In this document: piece by piece, positions 11,311-22,796 of the stretch
Numbering within the stretch: position 1 is the stretch's first letter
Layout of the letters: each line of letters starts with the position of its first letter
Assembly: GCA_024336345.1 (NCBI GenBank)
Contig: JANFOG010000009.1
Coordinates: 434,001-498,000 of the forward strand
DNA: 64,000 bases
Direction of reading: 5' to 3'
Source of the DNA: Mariannaea sp. PMI_226
Lineage: Eukaryota; Ascomycota; Sordariomycetes; Hypocreales; Nectriaceae
Program-made: the position numbers and the translations under genes
Notes under the pieces: model-generated
What the model saw: only the letters and a program-made list of their open reading frames with translations
Database searches by the model: none
What the model was told of the DNA's origin: nothing

Positions 11311-11718
11311 TTCGGTAGTTTGGAAAGCCGACTAAAACGCCGAAGCTATTGGGTTCGATGACCCCCTTTTTAGTGACCGTGGTCCTAGTTCTGGTATTGG
11401 TTGGGTTTCTGATATGTGCGCGGTGGTAGATACTTTGGAAGAAATTTGATTGAAACTATGATTACTCTCTGAGAAAGATGAGTTTATCTAATGGAATTAG
11501 GTGTCACCACTGACAGTCAGATCATCAACAAATGTTTCACTAGAACAAAATGCATGTTCTGAGTATGGGATAGCTAGAAAGCAAATGACTAACTGTAGCG
11601 CACGCAATACTAAAATAACTCAAACATACACAAATTTGCAAGAAGAAAATCAATATGTACAAGTAGCACGTCCAAAAATTGGTGAATATATACAATCATT
11701 GATGGCTTCGAACTTCCT

Positions 11719-13062
11719 CTAAGACGGGGGAGCTCCAATATAGATGGTCAAGCTGCTGGTGATACCCGAAGAAACCGTGCCAGAGGCATTCTCATTTCCG
11801 TTAGGGTTGACATCGTCGTAGGAGAAAGCGTAACCCTTGCCATCTGACTCGTACTTATGAACAATACGACTGTAATGGCTGGTAGGATTCACAGTGTAGT
11901 AAGAACTTTGCCCGAGGCTGGGCTGAACGTTACCGCCGTTGAGAAGCAGCGTGGAGCGGGTAAAAGCAGCGCAAAGTCGGGGAACGACAGCATAGTGAAT
12001 AGCATTGTCACCACCCTGGATGGCAAACGGGCCGCTGTTGCAACCCCAGATATCCGCGGCAGAAGGCTTAGCATAGCCGCGGTTATCACCATTGCAAGAC
12101 AGAATACCCCCAGAAACCTTGCAGGCAACATTTCCAGCACTTGTTTGGGTGTTAATAGTCAAGGTCTCGCTCGAATACTTGGTCCAGACGCTATTAACAT
12201 AGCTAGACCAATAATTTGCAAAGGCATTCGAGTTGATGCTGTTGTAATCATTGGGAGAAAGGGCTCTGACAGGCTTCCCAGCACTGTTGGAAATGCACAT
12301 AGAGCTCCAAGGATAGCCCTCCGAGTTTTGGGCAACCAAATCATTGCAAATATTGGCAACGCTGCCTTCTTTAAGACCGTATGCGGTCTGCTTACTACCA
12401 TCAGTGGCAGATAGGAGCATGCCAAGGGGCATGCCAACAAAATCAACGTAGCTGATATTGGCATAGAGAACACGCCCAGTGTACGTGAACTCAACAAAAC
12501 CCCAATTCAAGCCAGCGCTCGCATCTTGAAGATTGGTAACAGAAGGTTGAACTAAACCGTCACCATTGCCTGCCTTGACCATGTAGAACTTGAGTGAGCC
12601 CTCTACAAAGTAGATACGAGCTGAACTGAGCTCGATAGGCAAAGTGAAAGAGACAGTCTGTCCCTTGGCACTGATAGGAATGGCAATGTTCTGAGTGATG
12701 GGAACAGGAGTTGAAGAACCGCCAGAGGATGGGTACACGAGAGAGCCATCAGCAGCAATAAAGACGACAGAGCCGGCTGAGTCCAGTCCAGAGATATAAG
12801 CGTTGACGGCACCGCCGCTGAAGTTGTTGGTAAACTTGAGCGGGAGGTTGGCCGTAGTAACACGCCGAGCAATAGTTTTGCTACTGTCATGGATGGTTCC
12901 GTTCAAAGTGTTGTTCGCAGTGACCTCGACCTGATCAAGTCCGCCAGGCTGCGCGATGGTGAAACCCTGAGAAGTGAGTGAGCCTCTCGGAAACATGGTC
13001 CTAGAGGATGGGGCGCACAACGCGACACCAATCAAGGAAGCTAAGAAAAGGAATGGACGCAT
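11719..13062 (-). CDS. Secreted GH64-type beta-1,3-glucanase
   Basis: Intronless, 447 residues. The start at 13062 gives a clean signal peptide (MRPFLFLASLIGVALCA, cut near residue 17); the frame extends further upstream but without a plausible signal. The mature protein has the two-part architecture of fungal GH64/thaumatin-like glucanases: a beta-sandwich half (LPLKFTNNFSGGAVNAYISG near residue 80) and a second half with the conserved GLNWGFVEFTYT near residue 180 and NYWSSYVNSVWTKY near 290. GH64 enzymes attack long beta-1,3-glucan chains, a component of fungal cell walls and callose. Likely roles are wall remodelling, mycoparasitism or plant interaction. No membrane anchor is seen. The family call is by overall pattern rather than by a proven catalytic residue. 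Confidence 0.8.
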   Translation of the reverse strand: MRPFLFLASLIGVALCAPSSRTMFPRGSLTSQGFTIAQPGGLDQVEVTANNTLNGTIHDSSKTIARRVTTANLPLKFTNNFSGGAVNAYISGLDSAGSVVFIAADGSLVYPSSGGSSTPVPITQNIAIPISAKGQTVSFTLPIELSSARIYFVEGSLKFYMVKAGNGDGLVQPSVTNLQDASAGLNWGFVEFTYTGRVLYANISYVDFVGMPLGMLLSATDGSKQTAYGLKEGSVANICNDLVAQNSEGYPWSSMCISNSAGKPVRALSPNDYNSINSNAFANYWSSYVNSVWTKYSSETLTINTQTSAGNVACKVSGGILSCNGDNRGYAKPSAADIWGCNSGPFAIQGGDNAIHYAVVPRLCAAFTRSTLLLNGGNVQPSLGQSSYYTVNPTSHYSRIVHKYESDGKGYAFSYDDVNPNGNENASGTVSSGITSSLTIYIGAPPS

Positions 13063-13212
13063 GTTTGATGCTTGTTTAATGAGTGGATATGGTGGAAAAC
13101 GAGAGACGGTGAAACAATATCCCAACGAAGGACAAAATGTGAGAGACGGGATACTGAGTCGAAACACAACGAAACAATAGAAATATTTGATAGGCATGAG
13201 GAATAATAGTAT

Positions 13213-13221
13213 CTTTATATA
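13213..13221 (-). promoter_or_regulatory. Likely TATA box of the glucanase gene
   Basis: The minus strand reads TATATAAAG about 150 bp upstream of the glucanase ATG, a good match to a TATA element at a plausible distance. Confidence 0.4.
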
Positions 13222-13638
13222 CATATTTCGAACAACACTTCGAAGAATAGGCCAAACTTGCATGATCCGTAGCAGCATAGCCCGCAATTTCGCATGTGAT
13301 GAAGCAAGACTCAAATCAAGCCCCCTCTCCGGTCACCCCAGTCTCGGCGGTTTTCAACTTCTCTTACACCATTACACTATATCTGATAAGAAGGATCAGT
13401 CAATTACTATGCATCCCCAGGACTTCAACATTGCCCCGGTCGGAGGCTTTGCATCTTCATCGGCCCTACCCGATTGCGGGGGGGTGGGAGAAGATCGCCC
13501 TCAAATCCTTGCCTTGACGGACGGTATTTGCTCTTCTTCCCCATACCGAAAAACTTATGTTTGGGTATTCCGTAAGTGCCGATGCCGTTCTTGGAAGTGT
13601 CACGCAAGGCGTATAAGACCAGGACGTGGTGGTCTTGT

Positions 13639-14013
13639 TTACCCATTGGCCGATACAGGCTCCAGGATACCCTTGTCAGTTGAGTGTGGGAGTGGATGAT
13701 CTATGGTCAAAGTAGGGCCGACTTTGTTCTTTCTCACACACGGACTTGTCCAAAGCTGTATAGACAGAAATAACCTTCTTCTTTTGGACTGTGCCCCTGA
13801 GACAAGGTGCCGGGCGTATGCGTCGATCACGCCGTTGGTGATCACTTGCATATATATTGTAACGTGTGAGCCACAAGCCTCCACACCTTCTATTGGTTTT
13901 ACGTACTTTTCCTTCACCTTCTTGAACACACCCTTCATATACTCGGCCATTGTCCAGTTCATCCCATCTCCGGTGTAAGGATAGGCCCTGTATCTGATGG
14001 GCCGAATAGACAT
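13639..14013 (-). CDS. Uncertain hypothetical ORF (124 aa)
   Basis: An ATG at 14013 opens 124 codons. The first ~75 residues (MSIRPIRYRAYPYTGDGMNW, then AEYMKGVFKKVKEKYVKPIE and VTIYMQVITNGVIDAYARHL) have a balanced protein-like composition with helix-forming stretches; the rest does not. It could be the first exon of a small gene continuing to the left or a remnant. No family is recognised and no signal peptide is present. Confidence 0.25.
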   Translation of the reverse strand: MSIRPIRYRAYPYTGDGMNWTMAEYMKGVFKKVKEKYVKPIEGVEACGSHVTIYMQVITNGVIDAYARHLVSGAQSKRRRLFLSIQLWTSPCVRKNKVGPTLTIDHPLPHSTDKGILEPVSANG

Positions 14014-14439
14014 CTGGGATTACTAGGCTTCAACGTTTCAATTTGGGGGATGCCTAGGATTTTCAATGGCAACTTCACCAGCACTAACGGGTTATCAATG
14101 TCCGTGACAGATTAGGAGACAAAGTTCACCATTCACTGGAACGTAGCAACATGGTTTTTATCCATGTATCCTGTCTCAATACTCGCTCAATCTGCTTTGT
14201 CTCTACCCAGAAAACCAAGTCAACGCGATGAGTGGCTTCAGTTTCAGACATACCTGACACACCTGAAACCGACCTATAATGCCGCCATTCTATATCAGCC
14301 GGATGCCGAGCACCGAGACGTTCAAACTTCTGAGACTTAACCAAAAAGAGTATTATAACTACCTAGAAATCGATTCTCCGCTATTATATCATGAAAATAT
14401 CTATACATACAAGGCTTTTCTGTGTTGGCCGTTGCTCCT

Positions 14440-15553
14440 CTACAGCTTGCTCGGTTTGATCAGGTGTACATTCACGGGTGAAATAGCCTTGCCGGTCTTC
14501 TCAAAAGACATGATGTTCTCCATGCCCAACCTCTCAAAGCCAATATGCGAGTCCAGTGAGGCACCGGCGTTGTGTGAGAGCAACTCAACATTCTTCATCT
14601 TAATGAGCTCGGGGCTGATGTGGGGCTCATTCTGGAAGACGTCAAGGCCAGCAGCCGATAAGTGTTCGCTCTTAAGGGCCTCGACCAGATCGGTCTCGTC
14701 AATGAGCTTGCCGCGGGCAATATTGACAAGGCGTGCGCCCTTCTTCATCTTGGCAAGACCTTCCTTGCTAAGGAGCGTCTCACCAGCAAAGGGAGTGGCT
14801 ACGAGGACACAGTCGGCCTCAGCAAGAAGGGTATCAGCGCTCTTATGGAAGACCGCATTGAGAGACTGCTCAACTTCCTTGGGTGCCTGTACAACGTCGT
14901 TGTACATAATCTTCATGTCGAGGGCCTTGTATGCCTTCTCTGCAATGCGCTTACCAATCCGGCCGAAGCCGATGATACCTAGGCTGTGGCCGCTAGGATT
15001 TCTGGACACGGGGGCAAGGTTCCGGTTCGCGTCAACGAATTGGTCCTTGTCGCCTGATCTAGCGGCAACAGCCGACCATGACAAGAGTCGAAATGTAGAG
15101 ATGATGAGCCAAATGGCGGCGTCAGCAACGGATTCCGTGCATGCAGCAGCAGCGTTGCAGTAAACAATCCCTGTATTCCCCAGTCAGAACAATTTTGAGC
15201 CTTGTCAATCCAATCATAGAAGTTTGTTCTGGCGAACTGTAGTTACCTCGTTTAGCAAGAGCTGCAGTGTCGACCCAGTCAAAGCCGGCGCCGGCGCTGG
15301 CATAAATTTTGCAGGACGTGGGCAGCAGTGAAACCAACTCCTCATCCCAGTTACCCATCTCACCGCCTGTGTTCCAGAAGGGGCGATAAACTGCAAAGAA
15401 GTCGCCGAAGGCCTTGGCCTTTAGAGCTTGAATGAACTCAGCACGAGGCATGCTGTAGGATCGCTTGATGTCGAACTTTTCTTGAAACTCGCTGTACAGC
15501 TCATGGTTCCAACGAATGTCGTCGCCGAGCTGGAGAACGATAGGCTTGCCCAT
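14440..15553 (-). CDS. D-2-hydroxyacid dehydrogenase (NAD-dependent)
   Basis: Two exons, complement of 15247-15553 and 14440-15170, join across a 76-bp intron to 345 residues. The Rossmann nucleotide site is GIIGFGRIGKRIAEKAY near residue 150 (GxGxxG). Catalytic residues of the family are present in order: Arg in VNIARGK (~255), Glu in DVFQNEP (~283) and His in LLSHNAG (~301). These enzymes interconvert 2-oxoacids and D-2-hydroxyacids such as glyoxylate/glycolate or hydroxypyruvate/glycerate. The acidic residue that selects NAD is not obvious; the strand after the glycine motif ends MYND, which would favour NAD through the Asp. No targeting peptide is seen. The neighbouring BSC6-like carrier lies on the same strand 1.2 kb upstream. 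Confidence 0.9.
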
Positions 15554-16726
15554 TGTGAAAGAAAAATGATGGCGTTAAATTGATATTGGGAAAAGTAATT
15601 GGAACTTCGAGTCCAAGAAATGGGCTGGAAGATGGTCTTTGAGATAGATAAATAAAACCTGGTCTTCTCGCTGAACAACAGCTTCCAGTCGCGAAAGGAT
15701 AGGGCAATCAGCTCCTTGGACGGATTATCTGCCGAACTCCGTCACTCGAACGAAGTAATCCGAGCCCCAAGAATGGTAGTTTTGTCCGAGAGAAGCTCGT
15801 CATTGGTCTCAGGTGGCTTTTGGGTCCACCCCCAGAACTGTGGGGGTTGAGGCGATATTCGGGCTTCTGTCCGATGAGGCAAAGAACTTCAGGTTAGGTC
15901 GGCTCAACGGTCATATAGATTCAAGACTGGATGACAACATCATCTTGAATACAAATGGATTGTCTAAGATTGTTGAGGTAAATAAATACCTTTGGATTGA
16001 GTATCGCTAGCCCAAAACACTGGACCGAATAAAGTCTTTTCTATTGATAAAAGAACCGTCCTTCCTCTGTGTTGAAGACCAATAAACCTTCATTCACTGT
16101 GGTATCACCATGACGGAGATGTCCTTCGACCCTTTTGAAGGGTATTATCAGTCCCTCAATGTTAGTATTAAACGTACTAGGGTCTCTTTCCATGTCCAAA
16201 CCAATGAAAATATGAGCATACAATGTTTGTATGGTAGTTCCCACTCACGTTGAGGAAAAACGTTACACAATTGAGTAATATCGAAGAAAACGAGTATGAG
16301 TTGATGATATGGGTGGTGAAAGCTTGATTGGTGATAAAAGAGATGGAAGTATGAGTATACTCGCTTTTAGTGCACCCTATCGTCTTGACTGATTTGCAAG
16401 ACGGGGACTGAAGTTATAGACAAACCCTCCTTTCTTCTTCTATACCAACATGCTAACTCGACTCTTCATATTTACAACATTCAGTCCACCAGAAATTCAA
16501 GATATGTTTGTCTCGCCTTGACCGACTATCTCGTTGATTTTATCTTGTGCATCAATCCAAACTTAAACTATTCATTGATCGTAGCGCCATATTTCCTTAC
16601 CATTGTCTCGGGGCTTCTATTGATACCAGCTCGACAGCTCAGCAATATCCGAGAATAAAGATGCGACTCGACTCATCCACCACACTGGCTTGGACTTAAA
16701 CAAGCCTCATTCGCCCAATATGATCT
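15554..16726. other. Intergenic, no gene seen
   Basis: 1.2 kb between dehydrogenase and carrier. A short inverted repeat (CCCCCAGAACTGTGGGGG) occurs at about 15829-15846. Nothing else could be supported. Confidence 0.3.
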
Positions 16727-18360
16727 TTAGTCCCTCTTCTTAAGACGAGGGAAGCTCAGCCAAACAGCCAAGAGTACCACAATCAAAGCCAAGATAATCG
16801 GCTGCAACACCGAAACGCTCTTCTTCGCAGCAATAGCACCAATGGCGAATGGAAACACAGTTCCTCCAGTGCCACCAATCGCCATGGCAAAGCCGATTGA
16901 GCTAATATGAATGTGCTTCGGTAGCAGCTTAGTCGTCATCATTACAGCACCAGGGAACATGGGTCCCAGGAAGAAGCCGAGGAAGGCGACGGTTACGGCG
17001 GAAACAACAAATTGAGGGACAAGCCAGAAGAGGAGTTGCAGTGCAACACATAGGAGAAGGTAGATAGTGATGCACAACCGTTCACCAAACCGCTCAGTGA
17101 CAAAACCAAGAACGGCACGACCGAGGGCTTGGCCAGCCCAGAAACCGGACACTGAGGCTCCAGAGGCGTATGGTGAGGCATGTCGCACTCGCAGCATGAA
17201 CGTGACGACCCAACCACCCAAACCAACTATTTATAACAGTTAGGAAAAAGTTTACAGATGAGTTGTGAGAGCTCGGAGGAAGGGTTCAGCAAACCTTCAA
17301 CGCCCATGTAGGCGAAAAAGAAGACAGCGGCAAGCCATGTCACCTTGGACTTGAGAGCTTCTCTGGTTCCAGCGCCCGAAGACTCGTGGGTATGTTCAGC
17401 CCGGTAGACGTCTCCATTTTTGGGCCAGAAGGTAACTGTGAGGCCGACCAACTCAACAGCAGACATGCCAACCTTGGAAGCCGAGACACATTAGCGCGGA
17501 TACGGTAAATTCTGGAGCCAAATTCGGTTACATACCATGACATAGTAGAAAGTATACCAAGGCAAATTCGCTTTGACCACCATCGAGGTAGCAATGAGGG
17601 GAGCGCAAAGGGCTCCGACCGAGTAGCAGGAGTGTAGAAAGCCCTGGATTTGGTTCGCCTTGTCCATATTCCCGATCCACGCGCAGAAACAGGCGTCAGT
17701 GAGACCGTTTCCGAAGCCACTCAATATGTTGCAAACAACGAGGACAGGGTACGGAGGATGGGCCGCTAGAATCGCATATGTGGTGATGTGGCATAGCGGC
17801 GCCATAATGGCAACTCCACGTTGGCCCAGTTTCTGGTGGATGCGTGCATTGGTAAAGGCGGCAACAGAGTAGCCTGCAAATGGGGTGAGGAAGATAAGTG
17901 ACACGACCGTGTACGTGATGTCGTAGTATTTCTCGAGCTGCAAAAGATGTCAGAGACTTGAATAGAGAGATGCGAAGCGGTTACCGTACATATGGGATTA
18001 GAGCCTAGAGTCGAGTGCGCGTCAGCAATTTTAATCGGAGATAAGTGGCAAGATCAGGATTGAACATACACCAGTTGCAGCGTCATTCATGCCAGCAATG
18101 ATAAAGGAGAAAAAGGCAAATGCGATTCGTGGGATGTTCCCTCTTGGCTTGTTCCATCTCTCCGCTTCAAGGTGGGCGTTTCGAGGTGGCTCATCAGCCT
18201 CATTCACTCTCGCTCCATCTGCATTTTCCACACTCGCAGTTCGAGTGACGTAGGGCGTATCCTTTGAAACCCGGCGGGGTCCAAGCGATTCAAGAGCGAT
18301 TGACTCTCCCACTGATGAGATATGGCCTTCGGTCTGGACTGTCGTCGTTGTCGTCGACAT
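16727..18360 (-). CDS. MFS carrier of the BSC6/fucose-permease-like type
   Basis: Five exons, complement of 18070-18360, 17990-18004, 17536-17937, 17295-17472 and 16727-17226, give 461 residues. After an ~85-residue hydrophilic N-terminus (poly-Thr start, NADGARVNEADEPPRN) the first helix ends in the family motif GMNDAATG, and ALIPY|LEKYYDITYTVVSLIF is completed only if a 15-nt exon (18004-17990) is included. Later helices include GFGNGLTDACFCAWIGNMDK and the last six-helix half (GFWAGQALGRAVLGFVTERF). This is the layout of fungal proteins related to yeast Bsc6 and to FHS sugar-proton symporters. Substrate unknown. All introns are 52-68 bp with good GTATGT-like donors apart from GTACGG and GTTTGC. 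Confidence 0.87.
17990..18004 (-). other. 15-nt micro-exon
   Basis: GCTCTAATCCCATAT encodes ALIPY and is flanked by a TAG acceptor and a GTACGG donor. It keeps phase 0 on both sides and restores the conserved ATGALIPYLE stretch of the carrier. Confidence 0.65.
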
Positions 18361-21300
18361 GGTTAACGATGTAGATGCAAGATCGAGTCTCTCAAGAGAA
18401 GCGACAGTTTCCTCCTCCTTCTCTTAAGTACTCCGTGGCGGGGGATCATCGGAGTTGTTGGTGATGAGGTGAGAAGGGTCAACTCCGATCCGATAAATGA
18501 CCCGGGTTTAAACCCGAAAGAAACTCCGGGTCTAGTGGTCCTCCATCGTGTATTCAACACGTCTTCCATGTCGATTATGCATAAATTATTCGCTAAATCG
18601 GAAATAAGCCAATTGTCTTGAATGGCTCGTTCCTTGGCAGCAATTGCGTAGCGATCGTTGACGAATAATTGGGTCATCCCACCAAAGGAACTTTCAAGTG
18701 GGCAACCATTTCTGTCTTCATTACATCCTAGTGCAACTCGTATCTCTTCTTTCGGGCCGCCTTCCCGTCTCGCCGTTAGAACAAACAACAACCAGCAAGA
18801 ACTCTGCTTTAAAATAAAATCTTTCAGATTCGTAGCCGAATTGACTGCGCTTTGGGAGACTGAGCCATGCCACGAAATTGGTCGTCAGTATCTAAACCAA
18901 GGTCATTTGACGTTCCATCGAAGACTGAACTCGGAGTCGGTTTCTGCTCCTTGGCAGTCTGTCAACTCTCTCCTGTGTGCCTTGGAATTTATATGGGAGA
19001 CTCACCTCGATATCACCCACTCACAAGGTGATTGAAATTTCAATCTGTCTTCCAATATCTGCCTTATTTGTAACCTCTCTTACCGACACAAAGCCTCCTC
19101 TAGCAACTGTAAACTCCAAGTGCTTACTTTCTTTGTGGAAATATGAATTCCCAGTGCGTAGAAACGTCGGAATACTATGGACACGGACCGGCCGAGACAA
19201 CAAGACAAAAAAAAAACCCTTACGATTGCGTAGTTGTACACGCGTAGTGCATTTGCCAGATGTTCTAGAGCTGCGACGTTGTATATGCTTGGGTGTAAGG
19301 AGGTGAGGCATTCCAACTTTGAAATAAACTGCCTGAGCTTTCAGGAGCGAACTAGGTTCGGGAGGCATATTTCTGACATGTCCACTTGATATTGAAGAAA
19401 AATCAAAGAGAAAACATTTCATTGTTCTTTCTATTATTCACATCTAGGATCTAGGATTCCACTCGCTCTATCTTAGTCCCGACTTTGAGATATGACATCA
19501 AATCTCTTATTACCATCTTCCGGCTCAAATATCTATACTTGTCGATACAAGAGATTTATCTTTTAAACTTGATACATGATCAGATTAACTTTTCTACACG
19601 CAAACTCATTCTAAAAATCAGTGAGCTGGAGAAGACTGGACGATGTAAACTAGCTCCGGAAAAGTTTTGATATGTTTGTGGTGACCACCTAGTAGGGTAT
19701 GTTGATGGTAATAATCGACTGCGAGAGCCCTTACTTAGGATCGCTTTCTCCGACAGTTGATCTGTAAAATTTATATTCGAAAAAGCTTCTACCGCGCGGC
19801 AACTCTAGATATTCATCATATGTTCCTAGACTTATACATATTTGGGGAGGAAAACACGTCTATGGATATTATCCCAGTAGATGCAAAGGATATAGTTTCA
19901 GTGTAAAGATCATCACAAGAATAAACTATGTTTCAGATTCTCAATTTGTCTGTATCATTTCCGGACAAGCGGATGTTTCTTCCCAATAAAGAAGAGAGAC
20001 AGCCAGCCATATGACTCCACCTCGTAGGTATTCTTTTAGAGTGTGCCAGATTAAGACTTACCGACTCTCATGAGACCAGCGCTGAGGTTGGCGTTTCTAA
20101 GTATACGACTGCCAAGCTGGCATAAACGACGGAACATCGGGGATAGTTAGGCTGTTCAACCGACTCAGAAGATTGCTTATTATTTGCACCGGGGTCTACC
20201 GCAAGATGAGAATTGCTAAAGGTAAGGTCGTTCAAGCAATTGATTCTTGTCTATCCGCTCGCGAGGAATAAACACGGAGAAGAGAGCGAAGTAATGGGCT
20301 TCCCATAATATAGACAACCAACAGCAGACAAACTTGTACTGCACAGGGCGTTCCGTGGTCGACTCCTCTCCGCCCTCTGAAAGGCTTTCCTGGGATGATT
20401 CTGTACTTCTTCTATTGGCTAGTCGTGCATCAGAGGGCCCGTCCAGCTCGGCCCACAGCGCAATCGGAGGTTTCACACTTCAAATCGTGTTTCTGGGTTC
20501 GCGTCGATTAGGCGCGTCTTCACATGGCATGAATCGGTTATTCGAAGCGGAAGTGACTCTGTGTTTCTGTGTTGGCAACAAAAGCGCACAACTGGAGCAT
20601 GAGAACAACTCATCACAAGGGCCCAAACTGTCGCCAAATCAAGATATCCTCCGTGCATACTCGTCTTGACCAGCTGGCTGGCTGGCTGGCTGACAAAAGC
20701 GAAAAGAATAGCAGTGGGAGGGGAAGCATTGAGAAGTTTATATCCGAGCCACATGGTGACGCGAGATCCTATTGCGACAAGCGCGCTGCCCGTGTGACAG
20801 GCCATGGTCGAAGAGGTGGTGCGCCATGGTTGGTTGGAAAAGGCGCAAAGTCCAGGTCCTGGATCAGTCCATTATGGCGCCTTGTAGTCCCCATTTTCTC
20901 CGCTACAGCACGGGCGATGGTAAGAATTGAGCATTGAGGCCTAATATCCGAGAGGTGGCTGGCTGGTGGTAGCTCTCACCAAGGTTGAATTCGGGGCCTT
21001 GGCCAAAAGGCGCTTGCGAGATGCAAGCGGAGCATTTTTATCACCAACTGTCGTTGCAGGTAGCCGGTATCGAATGGAATTTATAGAGTAGACGATGCGA
21101 CGACCCAGATCGAATGGTGAGGCATTGTCCAATGCACGCCCAAACCCGCTCAACTGACCCGGTACCCATTTGCAGGGTCATACGTGGCCAGCCGATATCT
21201 GTTTGCACCCTTGGACGCAGGCAAGATGATAGGCTGGGCGGCCTTGGGCGCAAACTGCCCATCATAACGTGATGCCATCCAGCGAATTCTCAAAAGAGCG

Positions 21301-21589
21301 GTCGCAAGCATCTCATTTCAGTCATTGAGCCCATACTTCTTTGATAATTTGCCCTTTTCATTTTGCCTCGTTGAAGCGATTCATTCATCCTTACTTGAGC
21401 CACCCTCTCAACCAGACCTACAGTGATACGCACCTCTGCATCCGGTGGCGCGAGAACTGATCAATATTGGGCACTTAAAGTGTTAAGTCAGCGCAGATAT
21501 CGGCTCATCTCGAGGCCTCAAGCGATTCTTTTTTTTTGTACCGTCCTGTGAGCACCGCAAGCTCGTTCCTGTCCAGATTGTCCGCAAAA
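18361..21589. other. Large intergenic region (3.2 kb), no gene seen
   Basis: Short open frames occur on both strands but none has recognisable protein character. Composition shifts from AT-rich (19400-20200) to GC-rich (20330-21260). A short GGCT tetranucleotide repeat lies at about 20674-20691 and an 8-base T run just before 21540. Confidence 0.35.
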
Positions 21590-22796
21590 ATGACCCTCTT
21601 CCAGTGCGCGGGCTGCTCCGAGAGCATCCCATCCCACAAAGTCAGACTGCATTGCGAGGTATGTTACGACTACTCGCTCTGCGCCAACTGCGCCATCCTC
21701 GGGGTTGTTACGCCGCCGCACTCGAAGAACCATGATACGACGCTGCACAGAGAGAGCGGGCTTGCGTCCGTACAGTCGAGCCCTGTCAGTGCCCGAGGCC
21801 CGCCTCGGTTGATGCAAGCGTGGTCTACCTTGTTCGACATGGATACATTGGAGGCGAGGCCCAGCGGGATTGATCTACTGTCGGCAATCTTCGACTGCGT
21901 GGCGGAGAAGACGGGCATCATGACTCCCGAGGCGTACTCATCATTGCTGGATCTAGTGGATTGTCCGGTTGAGGATAACATCTGTAGGCCGTTCTTGACG
22001 CTTTTCTCCTAAATAGCACCGGCTATCGACGACTGACTTCTACACAGGGAAGGATACTCTGGAATCGGCAAAGGGCCCCGATAAGGAGAAGCAAGCCATA
22101 GACATGCTGCGGCAGTACTTTGATGCTTTCTCCATCGACTACGATCTGTACGACGTGGCCATCGGGGGAGAGGGGGATGAAAGCGACACATACCAGGCCC
22201 CGTGCCTTACCCGTAAAGGCTTCATCAAACTCTGGAAGGCTGATTGCCTACACAACCCGGAACGAGCATGCGACGAGGCAAACCTCATCCTCCAACACTA
22301 CCAGCCACCCATCTGGCGAGACCGCGGGGAAGTACCGCGCTCAGTCTTCCCGCAGGAAAGAATGTCGTACGAAGACCAGGAGGCCTTTTACTCCGCCCGG
22401 AAGAAGGCCAAGAGAGTAAGCAAGCTGCCCTCGCCGCCTCGCGCCTCGCCGCCGCAACGACGCCCGAGCCTGGGATTATCGACCTGGACAGACACGTTGG
22501 CATATACTCGGCCGAGGCAGATTGTCCCCGACCGCGAGTTGTGGGCGCAGAGTATCCAGGCCGCGAAGGAGGCCAAGGAGGCCTTTGAGATCCAGAGGGC
22601 GCGGCAGGAGCTGGAGGCACTGAGGGTACGCAATGAGAGGGACCTCGCGGACTTGAGGAGGTCCAACGAAATCGAGTATATCCGGGCACAGCAGGAGATG
22701 CACATGGACTCAATGCGTGGCATAGAGAGGACTCGGTCGTTGATAAATGGTGTTGGGGAAGGCCAAGAGTATGTCATTGAGCCGTATTATCGGTAG
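21590..22796 (+). CDS. ZZ-type zinc-finger protein with coiled-coil tail
   Basis: Two exons (21590-21983 and 22048-22796) give 380 residues; the 64-bp intron has a GTAGGC donor and CACAG acceptor and reads DNI-W-KDTLESAK across the joint. The start at 21590 places a ZZ finger at the very N-terminus: Cys6, Cys9, Cys22, Cys25, Cys31, Cys34, His44 and His48 fit C-X2-C...C-X2-C...C-X2-C...H-X3-H. ZZ domains bind peptide N-termini or ligase partners. The middle (residues ~90-250) is helical and Asp/Glu rich. Residues ~305-365 are strongly coiled-coil (AAKEAKEAFEIQRARQELEA). A fungal family with this arrangement occurs but has no assigned function. No signal or membrane segment. Confidence 0.8.

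Larger units (their letters stand above)
9801..11718. other. Intergenic region with repeats
   Basis: No supported gene in 1.9 kb. It holds an 11-base G run at 10159-10169, an AT-rich block at 10590-10720, and the LTR-like segment with internal tandem repeat described separately. Confidence 0.4.
13063..14439. other. Intergenic region upstream of the glucanase
   Basis: 1.4 kb between the glucanase start and the dehydrogenase stop. Besides the TATA-like site and one uncertain minus-strand ORF nothing is recognised. Confidence 0.3.

Noticed and set aside
11331..11375. GGGTTCGATGACCCC followed by a T run, like a tRNA T arm with terminator
   Set aside because: Stem pairing is imperfect and no acceptor or D arm lies upstream; it adjoins the putative LTR and may be part of a decayed element.
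11857..12414. Plus-strand open frame (185 codons) opposite the glucanase
   Set aside because: Antisense to a gene with a signal peptide and consistent fold; no start context or motif.
14279..15163. Plus-strand open frame (294 codons) opposite the D-2-hydroxyacid dehydrogenase
   Set aside because: Ser/Leu/Arg-rich antisense of a strongly supported gene with intact catalytic residues.
20674..20691. GGCT tetranucleotide repeat
   Set aside because: Only four to five units; an ordinary short microsatellite.
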